This document shows, in pieces, positions 1-7,523 of a stretch of 64,000 nucleotides of DNA. Each line of letters opens with the position of its first letter. The stretch's first letter is position 1. Below the pieces are notes generated by a model. It ran no database searches. It saw only the letters and a list, made by a program, of their open reading frames with translations, and was not told the DNA's origin. The stretch comes from Microvirga arsenatis (GTDB taxonomy: Bacteria; Pseudomonadota; Alphaproteobacteria; Rhizobiales; Beijerinckiaceae), in the NCBI RefSeq assembly GCF_009910705.1, contig NZ_JAAAXJ010000011.1:1-64000 (forward strand), in the 5' to 3' direction. The position numbers and the translations under genes were made by a program.

Positions 1-129
1 CGTCCTACACGGACATTCTCGACCACTGTTGCGCGGCTTGGAACAAGCTCGTAGACCAACCCTGGACCATCATGTCCATCGGCTTGCGCGACTGGGCCCA
101 CAAATGATGATCAACGGGACTTGGTATTA
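1..129 (+). mobile_element. Right end of an IS630-family insertion sequence (partial)
   Basis: The window opens inside an IS630-type element. The transposase C-terminus stops at 107, and the following AT-rich sequence ending near the TA dinucleotides at 125-129 (ACTTGGTATTA) looks like an IS630 terminus; these elements duplicate a TA target. The left end lies outside the window, so the boundary is inferred. Confidence 0.55.
3..107 (+). CDS. IS630-family transposase, C-terminal fragment
   Basis: An open frame running in from the window edge encodes 34 residues ending DQPWTIMSIGLRDWAHK. The run of AWNKL, DQPWTIMSIG and W-A at the end is the usual C-terminus of IS630-family DDE transposases in alphaproteobacteria. 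The catalytic DDE domain is upstream of the window, so whether the element is intact cannot be judged. It sits about 160 bp before the TonB receptor gene in the same direction, so the element may have brought or rearranged this iron-uptake locus. Confidence 0.7.
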   Translation, partial: SYTDILDHCCAAWNKLVDQPWTIMSIGLRDWAHK

Positions 130-266
130 GAGTAGTTTTAAAACATAGATCTTGCTTTGATTATGGGAAGTTAATAGTCAGGGTTCGAACCAGCACATTG
201 GTGTTCTAAGCGACCGGTTGGGCTCCATCAGAGCCGCACGGGCGCCTGTAGCGTTTCGAGGCCCGA

Positions 267-2426
267 ATGAACTATCGTCATCTGTTGAGCATCGGAGTGA
301 GCGTCATCTCCCTTGCTGTCGCGGTCACATCCAGCAATCCGTCCTGGGCGCAGACGCAGCAGGCGTCCGGCGAGATCCAACTCGAGACGGTGACAGTGGA
401 AGGGCAGGCTGGAACCGCAACCGGTCCGGTGAGCGGTTATGTTCCCAATCGCACGGCAACGGGCTCGAAGACCAGCACGCCCATCGAGGAAATCCCTCAG
501 TCGATTTCGGTGATCGGCCGTGAAGAGCTCGAGGACCGTCAGGTGCAGAAGGTCGACGAGGCCCTGCGCTATACGGCCGGAGTTTTTGCGCAGCCCTTCG
601 GGCTGGACTCGGACACGGATTGGTTCTTCATTCGCGGCTTCTATGCCGGCCAGACCGGCGTCTTCCTGAACAACCTGCCGCTCTATCAATACGGGTTTGG
701 CGGGTTTTACATCGACCCTTTCATTCTTGAGCGGATCGAGGTGCTCAAGGGGCCGGCTGCGGCTCTGTATGGCGGCTCGTCAATCGGCGGCATCGTCAAT
801 CTCGTCAGCAAGCGTCCGACGACGGAGCAGCTTCGCTACATCGAGACGGGCATCAACTCCTGGGGCAATGGCTATGCCGCCTTCGATTTCGGCGGTGTGC
901 TCGACAAGGACAAGATCTGGTCCTACCGCCTCACCGGCAAGGTGTCCGGCGGCGGCTGGGAAACGGAAATCGCCGAAGATTTCCGGGGCGTCATTGCGCC
1001 GGCCTTCACATTCCGACCCAATGCGGGCACGGAATTGACCGTTCTTGCGTCCTACCAGCATATGGATCTCATGCATACGGGCGGGTTCCTGCCTTATGTC
1101 GGGACGGCCGTGCCCGCACCTTATGGCCGCATCCCCCGTCGGTTCTACTACAACGAGCCCGATGTCGATCTCTATCGCCGCGACCAGGCCATGATCGGCT
1201 ATGAGTTCGAGCATGCCGTCAACGATGTTTGGATCCTGCGGCAGAATTTCCGCTATGCCCATACGGATTCAGAGGAGCGCGGTCCTTATCCGTTCGGATA
1301 CCAGGGCGGAGCTCCAGTCGGGCCTGATTTCCCCCTCTTCCGTGTCGGCTTCAACCACCACACCATTGTGAACACGCTCTCCCTCGACAATCAGGCGGAG
1401 GCGAAGTTCGGTACGGGACCGCTGGATCACACGCTGCTTCTCGGTCTGGATTACAAGTACTACAACATCGATCATATCCAGGCAGCCGGCGGCGGCACGC
1501 CGATCAGTCCGGTCAACCCGATCTACGGCGCTCCACAAGGGCCTACGATTCCCTATCTCGATCAGGACCTGACCATGAACCAGGTCGGGTTTTATGCTCA
1601 GGATCAAATCCGCTACGGCGGCTGGATTGCGACCCTGAACGGGCGCTACGACCACGTCTCCACCAAGAGCACCGATAAGGTCAGTGCAGCCAATTTCAGC
1701 GACGAAGCCGGTGAGTTCAGCGGCCGCCTGGGATTGGGCTATGAGTTCGCCAACGGGATGACGCCCTACGTCGCCGTATCACGTACCTTCAATCCAGTGA
1801 TCGGTTCCGACTTCTTCGGCCAGTCATTCGCGCCCGAAACCGGCCAGCAATATGAAGTCGGCCTCAAGTACAGGCCGGCCTTTGTCGATGCCCTGATCAC
1901 GGTGTCCCTTTTCGATCTCACGCGTCAAAACGTGAACACGTCCGATCCGGAGCACTCATTCTTCGAGGTCCAGCTGGGAGAGGTACGCTCGCGTGGAGTT
2001 GAGGTCGAGGCGCAGGCCAACATCACGGCGGGCCTCAAGGCAATTGCCGCTTTCACAGCTTACGACATCGAAATCACTGCAGATTCCAACCCAGCCTTGA
2101 TCGGAAATCGCCCCAACGTCGTGCCTGAAGTTCTTGCCTCGGGCTGGCTCGACTACACGGTCCAGGACGGATTGTTCAAAGGGCTTGGATTCGGCGCAGG
2201 CATCCGCTATGTCGGCTTCTCCTATGCCGACAACGAGAATACCCTGAAGGTGCCTGCCGCCACCGTCTTCGATGCCGGTATCCGCTACACGCGCGACAAC
2301 TTCACGGTAGCGCTCAACGTCAACAATCTCTTCGACAACGAATATGTCTCGGCCTGCGATACGCAGTACACCTGCAACTACGGCGCCGGTCGCGTGGCGA
2401 CCCTGAAGGCGAGCTACAAGTGGTAG
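267..2426 (+). CDS. TonB-dependent siderophore receptor
   Basis: Outer-membrane receptor of 719 aa for ferric siderophores, energised by TonB. Residues 1-28 form a Sec signal peptide (hydrophobic core, SWA cleavage region). A TonB-box-like TVTVEG lies at 41-46. The plug domain follows, with the siderophore-receptor hallmarks IPQSISVIGREEL (76-88), FFIRGF, ERIEVLKGPAAALYG and GGIVNLVSKRP. The rest is a 22-strand-type barrel ending in an aromatic residue (ASYKW). The ATG at 267 gives a complete signal peptide. An FhuC-like ATPase starts 24 bp downstream, which supports a siderophore rather than a heme or vitamin B12 ligand. The exact ligand cannot be read. The locus is flanked by insertion-sequence remnants on both sides. 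Confidence 0.9.
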   Translation: MNYRHLLSIGVSVISLAVAVTSSNPSWAQTQQASGEIQLETVTVEGQAGTATGPVSGYVPNRTATGSKTSTPIEEIPQSISVIGREELEDRQVQKVDEALRYTAGVFAQPFGLDSDTDWFFIRGFYAGQTGVFLNNLPLYQYGFGGFYIDPFILERIEVLKGPAAALYGGSSIGGIVNLVSKRPTTEQLRYIETGINSWGNGYAAFDFGGVLDKDKIWSYRLTGKVSGGGWETEIAEDFRGVIAPAFTFRPNAGTELTVLASYQHMDLMHTGGFLPYVGTAVPAPYGRIPRRFYYNEPDVDLYRRDQAMIGYEFEHAVNDVWILRQNFRYAHTDSEERGPYPFGYQGGAPVGPDFPLFRVGFNHHTIVNTLSLDNQAEAKFGTGPLDHTLLLGLDYKYYNIDHIQAAGGGTPISPVNPIYGAPQGPTIPYLDQDLTMNQVGFYAQDQIRYGGWIATLNGRYDHVSTKSTDKVSAANFSDEAGEFSGRLGLGYEFANGMTPYVAVSRTFNPVIGSDFFGQSFAPETGQQYEVGLKYRPAFVDALITVSLFDLTRQNVNTSDPEHSFFEVQLGEVRSRGVEVEAQANITAGLKAIAAFTAYDIEITADSNPALIGNRPNVVPEVLASGWLDYTVQDGLFKGLGFGAGIRYVGFSYADNENTLKVPAATVFDAGIRYTRDNFTVALNVNNLFDNEYVSACDTQYTCNYGAGRVATLKASYKW

Positions 2427-2450
2427 TGGCCACGGCGGTTCTCGAAGCTC

Positions 2451-3260
2451 ATGTCCACTGCTCCATGCGACGGCCCCGGCACCGAGCCGCCATTGTTCGA
2501 GCTGTCTGACGCCAGTTTCTCGGTTTCCGAGCGAACTCTGCTTCAGCCACTAACTCTTGCACTGGGCGGGCGGCGCGTGATCGGGCTCGTCGGCCACAAC
2601 GGTTCGGGAAAGTCGACCCTCCTCAAGCTTCTGGCCCGACAGCAGCCTGTTTCAGAAGGCCTCGTTTCCTTCGGCGGCAGAGCCTTGTCGGAGTGGAGCG
2701 AACGGGCCTTCGCACGGAAGGTTGCTTATCTGCCGCAACAGATCGCGCCGGCGCCTGGCATGCTCGTCAGGGAGCTCGTGGCTTTCGGGCGCTACCCTTG
2801 GCATGGGGTGCTTGGGCGCTTCGGCGCAACAGACCGGCAGAAGGTCGAAGAGGCCATGGCACTTGCCGGGGTGGAGCCGTTCGCCGATCGCTTCGTGGAT
2901 ACTTTGTCTGGCGGCGAGCGGCAAAGGGTCTGGCTGGCGATGCTGATAGCGCAGGATACGGAATGTCTCCTGCTCGACGAGCCGATCTCGGCGTTGGATG
3001 TGGTCCACCAAGTCGAAGTCCTGGCACTCGTCCGACGGCTCGCGTGGGAGCGGGGCCTTTGCGTCCTGGCCGTGCTCCACGACGTCAACATGGCGGCGCG
3101 CTTCTGCGATGAGATCCTGGCTTTGAAGGCCGGCCGCCTGATCGCCCGTGGTACGCCTCACGACATCATGACGCCAGCGTGCCTTCAGTCGATCTATGGC
3201 ATTGCTATGGAAGTCGTGGCTCACCCGGTCACGGGCCAGCCTGTCAGCTTCGTGCGGTGA
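2451..3260 (+). CDS. Iron-siderophore ABC transporter ATP-binding protein (FhuC-like)
   Basis: Cytoplasmic ATPase of 269 aa that would power inner-membrane import of ferric siderophores. All ABC motifs are present: Walker A GHNGSGKST (48-56), Q-loop Q96, signature LSGGERQR (152-159), Walker B CLLLDEP (172-178) and switch His210 in VLHDVN. The Q-loop region YLPQQ and the GRYPWHG segment are typical of the FhuC/FepC group. It lies 24 bp after the TonB receptor and is probably cotranscribed. No permease (FhuB) or binding protein (FhuD) follows; relics of mobile elements begin right after the stop. The transporter therefore either uses partners encoded elsewhere or has lost them. Confidence 0.88.
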   Translation: MSTAPCDGPGTEPPLFELSDASFSVSERTLLQPLTLALGGRRVIGLVGHNGSGKSTLLKLLARQQPVSEGLVSFGGRALSEWSERAFARKVAYLPQQIAPAPGMLVRELVAFGRYPWHGVLGRFGATDRQKVEEAMALAGVEPFADRFVDTLSGGERQRVWLAMLIAQDTECLLLDEPISALDVVHQVEVLALVRRLAWERGLCVLAVLHDVNMAARFCDEILALKAGRLIARGTPHDIMTPACLQSIYGIAMEVVAHPVTGQPVSFVR

Positions 3261-3309
3261 CGGTCCTTTGCGTCTTGCTTGATCGGAGAGCAGGATCTCG
3301 CACTCTCGA

Positions 3310-3484
3310 CACGGGTCGTTCCGAGGCCGCCCTGCATCACTCGGGCAGCGACAACGGACTGGAAGTCCAGCACGGGCCGAATCCGCCTTTCAATAGCGGA
3401 ATGGTCGTGTTCGGTCCGATTGTTCAAGGAGCGGCTCTGGCGAATCCGGATCGGCTTCAGCTGGAGCGTGGTCAGGTTCTCTAG
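3310..3484 (-). pseudogene. IS6-family transposase, C-terminal relic
   Basis: One minus-strand frame reads ...IRIRQSRSLNNRTEHDH followed by SAIERRIRPVLDFQS. This is the conserved C-terminal block of IS6-family transposases (the usual form is RQSRYLNN-x-x-EQDHRxIKRRxRPMLGFKS, around the last catalytic Glu). The N-terminal part, the catalytic Asp residues and the terminal repeats are missing, and the reading frame continues into unrelated sequence, so this is a dead fragment. It begins about 50 bp after the FhuC-like gene and abuts an integrase fragment. Confidence 0.55.
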
Positions 3485-3578
3485 CCTTGAGGGAGCGCTT
3501 CACCTCGCGCTTGCCGACGAAAGGACGCACCCGGTCAGGGATGACTTGCCGAACCCGCAGATGCCGGTTCTGGGATGC
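3483..3578 (-). pseudogene. Tyrosine-integrase N-terminal relic
   Basis: A minus-strand frame reads RHLRVRQVIPDRVRP then FVGKREVKRSLKA. This resembles the N-terminus of phage/island tyrosine integrases (pattern: YLRxR-x-VPxDLxPxxGKRExxRSLxT). An in-frame stop lies just upstream and IS6-like sequence replaces everything downstream, so it is a remnant. Its distance and orientation to the tRNA-Thr 3'-end copy at 3684 mirror those of the two intact integrases to their tRNA genes, so it may mark an older insertion. The match is short and rests on pattern recognition alone. Confidence 0.35.
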
Positions 3579-3683
3579 CTGCGGGAGGTGTCATCGCGAG
3601 GACCATGTGGACCACCCTTGTGTACAAAAAAGGGGCCGGAAACCTGAAGTCCTGCTTAAACTTGGCGCAAACCTCGGGAGAGG

Positions 3684-3713
3684 GATGGTGCTGCCAGAGA
3701 GGATCGAACTCTC
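3684..3713. repeat. Left attachment site: 30-bp copy of tRNA-Thr 3' end
   Basis: Thirty bases here are identical to the T-arm, acceptor 3' strand and CCA end of the tRNA-Thr genes at 11427 and 23910, including one base beyond CCA. Identity stops abruptly in the T stem (the next base is T instead of G). This is the expected structure of the distal att site left by an integrase that uses a tRNA 3' end. Confidence 0.85.
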
Positions 3714-4066
3714 TTTGGGCCTCCACCACCCCATTGAAATGTAAGCACTTTGTAGCGTCCGTCCAACGCAATGTGTGAAAGGGCGGTGTGTAAGTCAAGG
3801 ATGCAACGAAGGCCCGCAGGGTACAGACGGACGCCAAAATCATTTCCGGGCGCGGTCAGGCGTCTGTTGCTCCTTCGCTAAGCGGTCGTGACCTTGCGCC
3901 GTAGCCTCCCAAGCAAGGCCAATCATTCCTCGAACATCGGATACAAGAAGCTTGCAATCGAGAAGCAGAAGCGTTCGAGTAACAAGACGATTGACATACA
4001 AAATCATTTTGACGGGCAAACGAACCGTTCAGTATAAATGTATATTATTACATACTGAACAATTTT
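3714..4066. other. Gene-free stretch, AT-rich promoter region before the Rep-like gene
   Basis: No credible gene. The last 90 bases are strongly AT-rich and contain a perfect 9-bp inverted repeat, GTTCAGTAT at 4027-4035 and ATACTGAAC at 4052-4060, ending 6 bp before the start codon at 4067. The repeat could be an operator for autoregulation or an origin-associated palindrome. No clear promoter boxes were assigned. Confidence 0.5.
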
Positions 4067-5008
4067 ATGAGAAACATCGAAGTTAGAGAAAGATTTACAG
4101 CAGCATATAATGAGCTTGTCTACGATGCGTGGACTTTGAGCCGGAATTATGGGAGCCCAACTTACGACGATAAGGTTCGTGAGCGAGGCAAATACGGATC
4201 TTGCGGGCAAACCCTGTACGTGCCGCGCCTTGGGCGTGAGGTACGCCACTTCTGCCGCCGTCCAGCCTGTCCATCCTGCTCGACGTTCTGGGGGCGTGCG
4301 CTCGGTCGAAAATTAGTTTCCCGATATCCAAACGGTACTCCGAGTGGCGATTTTCGAATGATCACGATGATCCAGTGCGTGACCAGCGACCTGGACGATG
4401 CATTCGGGCGGTTCAAATCGTCTCGCAAAGCGTTGAGCAATGCAGTCGGATACCAGTGTAGTCGTGGTCTTGATCGAGCGGGATGGCGGGATTTTGGCCT
4501 CGCAGGAGCCCTTGAGATCGACCATTTTCTAGCGGACGATTTCAGCGAGATCGGTTCCCAGAAACAGCAGCAATATCGAGATCTCGGCTACGATCCCAAC
4601 ACGGCGAGGGGATCACAATGGGTCGTTACCGTCCATGGGGTTGTACACCTTGGGAAGCTTGGAGAGGACACCATCAGGACAAGTCTTCGGTCTGTCGCCC
4701 CAATCATTCATTTCGAAAACTTATTCGGTTGGCAGGCGCTCGATGAAGCCGCCGAAAGCATTGTTGGATATGCCGGGAAGGTTGCCATCGAAACTTCGTT
4801 GATCGACGGCCAGAGCCGCGAATGGCCGATGGAGGCGCTCAAGGAATATCTCTTGGCCGTCAAACGTAATTCGCATGGAAGGCAAGGCTTTCGCGTGTTG
4901 GTAAATCCGAAGTCGGACACAAGCTCAAAGAAGAAATCGGCATATTCTCGCGTAATCAAGCATAGCAATGGAAATGATGACGATGCGATGCCAGTAGTAA
5001 TTCTGTAA
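4067..5008 (+). CDS. Putative HUH-type (rolling-circle) Rep-like protein
   Basis: A 313-aa protein of unproven function whose motif order resembles pUB110-type replication initiators. A probable zinc knuckle uses C46, C63, C68 and C71 (CRRPACPSC). A hydrophobic-Thr strand FRMITMI (96-102) matches motif 1, and GALEID (147-152) matches the strand before the metal site. TVHGVVH (188-194) falls where the HUH motif should be, but the first His is replaced by Thr. YAGK (235-238) matches the catalytic Tyr-x-x-Lys motif. Strong hairpins follow directly after the stop, as at single-strand origins, and a palindrome precedes the start. The gene is more AT-rich than the chromosome. It could initiate copying of the excised island or be a relative with another role. 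Confidence 0.42.
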   Translation: MRNIEVRERFTAAYNELVYDAWTLSRNYGSPTYDDKVRERGKYGSCGQTLYVPRLGREVRHFCRRPACPSCSTFWGRALGRKLVSRYPNGTPSGDFRMITMIQCVTSDLDDAFGRFKSSRKALSNAVGYQCSRGLDRAGWRDFGLAGALEIDHFLADDFSEIGSQKQQQYRDLGYDPNTARGSQWVVTVHGVVHLGKLGEDTIRTSLRSVAPIIHFENLFGWQALDEAAESIVGYAGKVAIETSLIDGQSREWPMEALKEYLLAVKRNSHGRQGFRVLVNPKSDTSSKKKSAYSRVIKHSNGNDDDAMPVVIL

Positions 5009-5011
5009 TGC

Positions 5012-5117
5012 GGCATGATGCTCCGCATCATGCCACCTGTTATGGCCGTAACGCTTGCTCGCGGGCTCACGCTTATACGGCCATAACAATTTCAGTAAGT
5101 AAGTATAATTCTATACT
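5012..5117. repeat. Cluster of three hairpins downstream of the Rep-like gene
   Basis: Three inverted repeats follow the stop codon at 5008: a 10-bp stem GGCATGATGC (5012-5021) / GCATCATGCC (5025-5034) with a 3-nt loop; a 12-bp stem GTTATGGCCGTA (5039-5050) / TACGGCCATAAC (5076-5087); and a smaller AGTATA (5102-5107) / TATACT (5112-5117). The first has no T-run, so it is not a typical terminator. The cluster may be an origin of single-strand replication or simply a transcription barrier. Confidence 0.6.
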
Positions 5118-5143
5118 AATAATAGTGAGTTCGAGTTTTTAAT

Positions 5144-5326
5144 ATGAGTTATTTTCAAATTACTAAAATCGTTTTGACTCAGGATATGCAAAAGTTCGTT
5201 CTGGCCCTGAACCAGAACACCAAGGGTCACATCAAGAAGGCCCAACCCATTGGCCGGGATGTGTGGCTGCTTTACGTGCGCACCATCGACCGCAACGAGG
5301 CCGATTACATCCGGCAGGATCTCTAA
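5144..5326 (+). CDS. Small hypothetical protein
   Basis: A 60-aa protein with no recognised domain. It has mixed charge, no membrane segment or signal peptide, and its C-terminal half (GRDVWLLYVRTIDRNEADYI) looks like a compact alpha/beta fold. The ATG at 5144 follows an AT-rich leader without a strong ribosome-binding site. It lies between the hairpin cluster and two minus-strand genes and ends 12 bp from the stop of the next gene (convergent). Codon composition changes to GC-rich after residue 15, in keeping with real coding. Confidence 0.5.
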   Translation: MSYFQITKIVLTQDMQKFVLALNQNTKGHIKKAQPIGRDVWLLYVRTIDRNEADYIRQDL

Positions 5327-5338
5327 AACAATTTTAGG

Positions 5339-5539
5339 TCAGGCCTTCCGTGCGAGCTTAGCACGGAGGCCCTGAACCTTCTGACTGGATTGAGCCTGCT
5401 CGTCTCGGATCTCCTGATTGATCCCGGCTTTCCGCTCAGCCTCACGGCGGCTCTTCTCAGGGGACATAGGAGACAAGGGCTTGGTAATACCAGTCTTTGG
5501 CTGTGTCGGCTTCCCCTCTACGAGTTCGTAGTAGCGCAT
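5339..5539 (-). CDS. Small charged hypothetical protein
   Basis: A 66-aa, highly charged protein with no recognised family. Residues 30-66 (KSRREAERKAGINQEIRDEQ onward, ending LRAKLARKA) are likely one long helix or short coiled coil; the N-terminal half is rich in Pro, Thr and Lys. The gene starts 29 bp after the 222-aa gene on the same strand and probably shares its transcript. It has no membrane segment. It could be a small partner protein of the upstream gene product; this is inference from position only. Confidence 0.45.
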   Translation of the reverse strand: MRYYELVEGKPTQPKTGITKPLSPMSPEKSRREAERKAGINQEIRDEQAQSSQKVQGLRAKLARKA

Positions 5540-5568
5540 GTCATTCCTCGTCGTGCGTAACGAGGTAT

Positions 5569-6237
5569 TTAGCTCGCCTTCTTGGCTGCCTTTTCCGGCT
5601 TTGGCTTGATCTTCAATCCCTTGCTTGAGCGGTCGGTATCCTTGGATTCGTCTGTGTCGTCTGCATTGTCATCGTCGAGATCAATATCATCATCGTCTTC
5701 GTCATCGAGATCTTCATCATCTTCGATGTCCGTGGCTTTGATTTCAATCATTCTGGCCATGAGTGCATTGTACGACTTGGAATCGACATTGCCCTTTTCG
5801 TATTGCTCTTTCACAACCTTGTATGGGTTCAAAATCAGCACATAGCTGATGGGACCGCTCGGCCCATCCTTGATGTCGATGAAGCCGAGGTCATGGAGGA
5901 TTTTCATGCGGCTGGCCCAGGTGCGCTCGGCCCTCTCCCCAGAGAACCCCGAAAAGAAAGACATCTCGCGCGGTTTCGCGACGACAAACGCATCGTTGAA
6001 GGTTCGGCACCAAAGGTCGAGATAGGTTGCTGAAACAGGTTTGCCCTTCGACATGTTGTCCATGATCCGGAGGATGAGGGGCAGGGCGCGTGGAATGTTC
6101 AACCAGCCTTCTGAGTTACCATAGCCCCAAAGGCGGCTCTCATTCAGCTTCGGCCAAAGCGAATCCCGCAATGCCGCTTTCTGCCGTGCAACCTTCGAGC
6201 GCTGTTTCTTGGACATGGGAGCCATGGTACATTCCAT
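5569..6237 (-). CDS. Hypothetical protein with winged-helix-like core and acidic tail
   Basis: A 222-aa protein not assigned to a named family. Residues 5-25 are basic (SKKQRSKVARQKAAL). The middle (about 35-155) contains WLNIPRALPLI, YLDLWCRTF, and RMKILHDLGFIDIKDG followed by a beta-like YVLILNPYKVV, a pattern resembling the winged-helix domains of plasmid and island replication or partition proteins. Residues 170-205 form a strongly acidic stretch (DDEDLDDEDDDDIDLDDD), then a Lys-rich end. Alternative starts exist at residues 6 and 9; no site clearly decides. It lies in island 1 between the Rep-like gene and the serine recombinase, which suggests a DNA-maintenance role without proving it. 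Confidence 0.55.
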   Translation of the reverse strand: MECTMAPMSKKQRSKVARQKAALRDSLWPKLNESRLWGYGNSEGWLNIPRALPLILRIMDNMSKGKPVSATYLDLWCRTFNDAFVVAKPREMSFFSGFSGERAERTWASRMKILHDLGFIDIKDGPSGPISYVLILNPYKVVKEQYEKGNVDSKSYNALMARMIEIKATDIEDDEDLDDEDDDDIDLDDDNADDTDESKDTDRSSKGLKIKPKPEKAAKKAS

Positions 6238-6670
6238 CTCTAAAGCGAAACGGCCCGAGGTTTGGACGCTCGGGCCTACAGATGGCGTGCGCTCCCTTGC
6301 CCGGTCGCCGTTGCTCCCGCTTCTTGAGGCATGGATTTCTCAAGGGCGGGAGCCGTCATCTGATGTTCGGAAAGTAGGGCAACTTTTCGTGCCAAGCCAG
6401 GAAATAAGTCGCACTGGATGGTACGAGAAAAGGCCATTTTTGGCTTACTCGACGATCAGGTTTGACACATATGTTGTCAACTCGCCGGAAAATCGGAAAT
6501 GGCTGTTTTGGGGAAAGCTAAGCAATATAAGGCTTTCTTGGCTGTTCGCCTGTGATCGCAGGTCATCTGTTATCCAGTGATCCTTGGGTCATCCCGTGTC
6601 ATCCGGGGGATAGACAAGGGGGATGAGCCCCTCCCTTTACTTTGAAAAAATGTTCGGACGGCCAGTGGTC
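6238..6670. other. Gene-free stretch with hairpins and short repeats
   Basis: No credible gene. It contains a hairpin 15 bp upstream of the 222-aa gene (GCCCGAG 6253-6259 / CTCGGGC 6269-6275) and a second, interrupted hairpin (GCTCCCGC 6313-6320 with CTTGAG 6323-6328, against CTCAAG 6339-6344 and GCGGGAGC 6346-6353). Around 6555-6612 the motif TCATC/TTATCC/TGATCC recurs several times at irregular spacing. These may be regulatory or part of a replication or transfer site. Confidence 0.4.
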
Positions 6671-7216
6671 TCATGCACTGAGTGCCCGGTGAACCGAGCC
6701 CTTGCCGATGCCGAGGCGCTTGGCGATCTCGCCCATCGACAGGCCCTGCACATGGAGCGCCTTGATTTCATCCGTCTTGGCGCGAGCGGTAGGCTTCCGG
6801 CCCTTGTATTTGCCTGCGCTCTTGGCCTTGGCGATCCCCTCGCGCTGCCGCTCCAACATCATCTCGCGTTCAAATTGTGCGACGCTCGCCAGCACATTCA
6901 GCATGAGCTTGCCGGTGGGCGTGCTGGTATCGACACCCATGGCGACGATACGAAGGGCGACACCCTTCGCGTTGAGCCGATCCAGGATCTCGCCCATGTG
7001 ATGGACCGAACGGGCTAGACGACAGAGTTTCGTGACCACCAGGGTGTCTCCTTCACGTGCGAACTCTATCGCCGCTTCGAGAGCCTCGCGGGGTCCGATT
7101 GAGGAGGTCTGCTCTTCAAATAGTTTTTCGCAGCCCAGTGCTCGGAGATCTCGAAGCTGAGCTTCGAGTCCAGCTTCTTGTTCCAGTGTCGAGGTCCGTG
7201 CGTATCCGATCAGCAT
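6671..7216 (-). CDS. Serine recombinase (resolvase/invertase family)
   Basis: A 181-aa small serine recombinase that cuts and rejoins DNA at short crossover sites. The N-terminal catalytic domain starts IGYARTSTLEQ with R7 and the nucleophile S9, followed by TKLCRLARS (62-70) carrying the catalytic R66 and R69. In most relatives this segment is KLDRLxR, so the Asp is replaced by C65, which may affect activity. FEREMMLERQREG marks the long E helix, and residues 140-181 form the C-terminal helix-turn-helix (GLSMGEIAKRLGIGKGSVHRAL). Length matches Tn3-type resolvases. Paired half-sites in the upstream gap (7231-7322) fit a res site. Confidence 0.85.
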   Translation of the reverse strand: MLIGYARTSTLEQEAGLEAQLRDLRALGCEKLFEEQTSSIGPREALEAAIEFAREGDTLVVTKLCRLARSVHHMGEILDRLNAKGVALRIVAMGVDTSTPTGKLMLNVLASVAQFEREMMLERQREGIAKAKSAGKYKGRKPTARAKTDEIKALHVQGLSMGEIAKRLGIGKGSVHRALSA

Positions 7217-7230
7217 GGCAGAGGCCGTTT

Positions 7231-7322
7231 CGTTCCAATGAAGTCTAAGATGTTATAAGCTTTTCCGTTCCATATGTCAAAGACAACTTTATTGGAACGA
7301 CCAAGCCAACATCGTGGAACGG
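7231..7322. promoter_or_regulatory. Candidate res site of the serine recombinase
   Basis: Upstream of the recombinase are two interleaved inverted pairs of one half-site: CGTTCCAAT (7231-7239) with ATTGGAACG (7291-7299), and CCGTTCCA (7265-7272) with TGGAACGG (7315-7322). A further TCGGAAC lies at 7342-7348. Repeated half-sites between a resolvase gene and its divergent neighbour are the usual res arrangement and would also place the promoter under self-control. Confidence 0.5.
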
Positions 7323-7523
7323 TCCAGACGGGCAAGGTCTATCGGAACACACATAGATGGAGGCTGGAGCCTTGGAGGATCGTCGCTGTCTCAAGGAGGC
7401 GTTAGAGTTGAGGGTGAAGCTGGCTTAGCTATACTCTTTTGCTCCGAAGATCTCTGATGTAGGGTGCCGCCGCCGATTTACCTACACTCATTTCAAAAAG
7501 GTATCGGGTTACGGAAGGGGCAT

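Noticed and set aside
182..191. GGTTCGAACC near the IS630 end, looking like a tRNA T-loop
   Set aside because: No acceptor, anticodon or D-arm partner could be built around it; it is only a short palindrome.
2652..3224. 190-codon minus-strand frame opposite the FhuC-like gene
   Set aside because: Shadow of the ATPase gene with no motif of its own.
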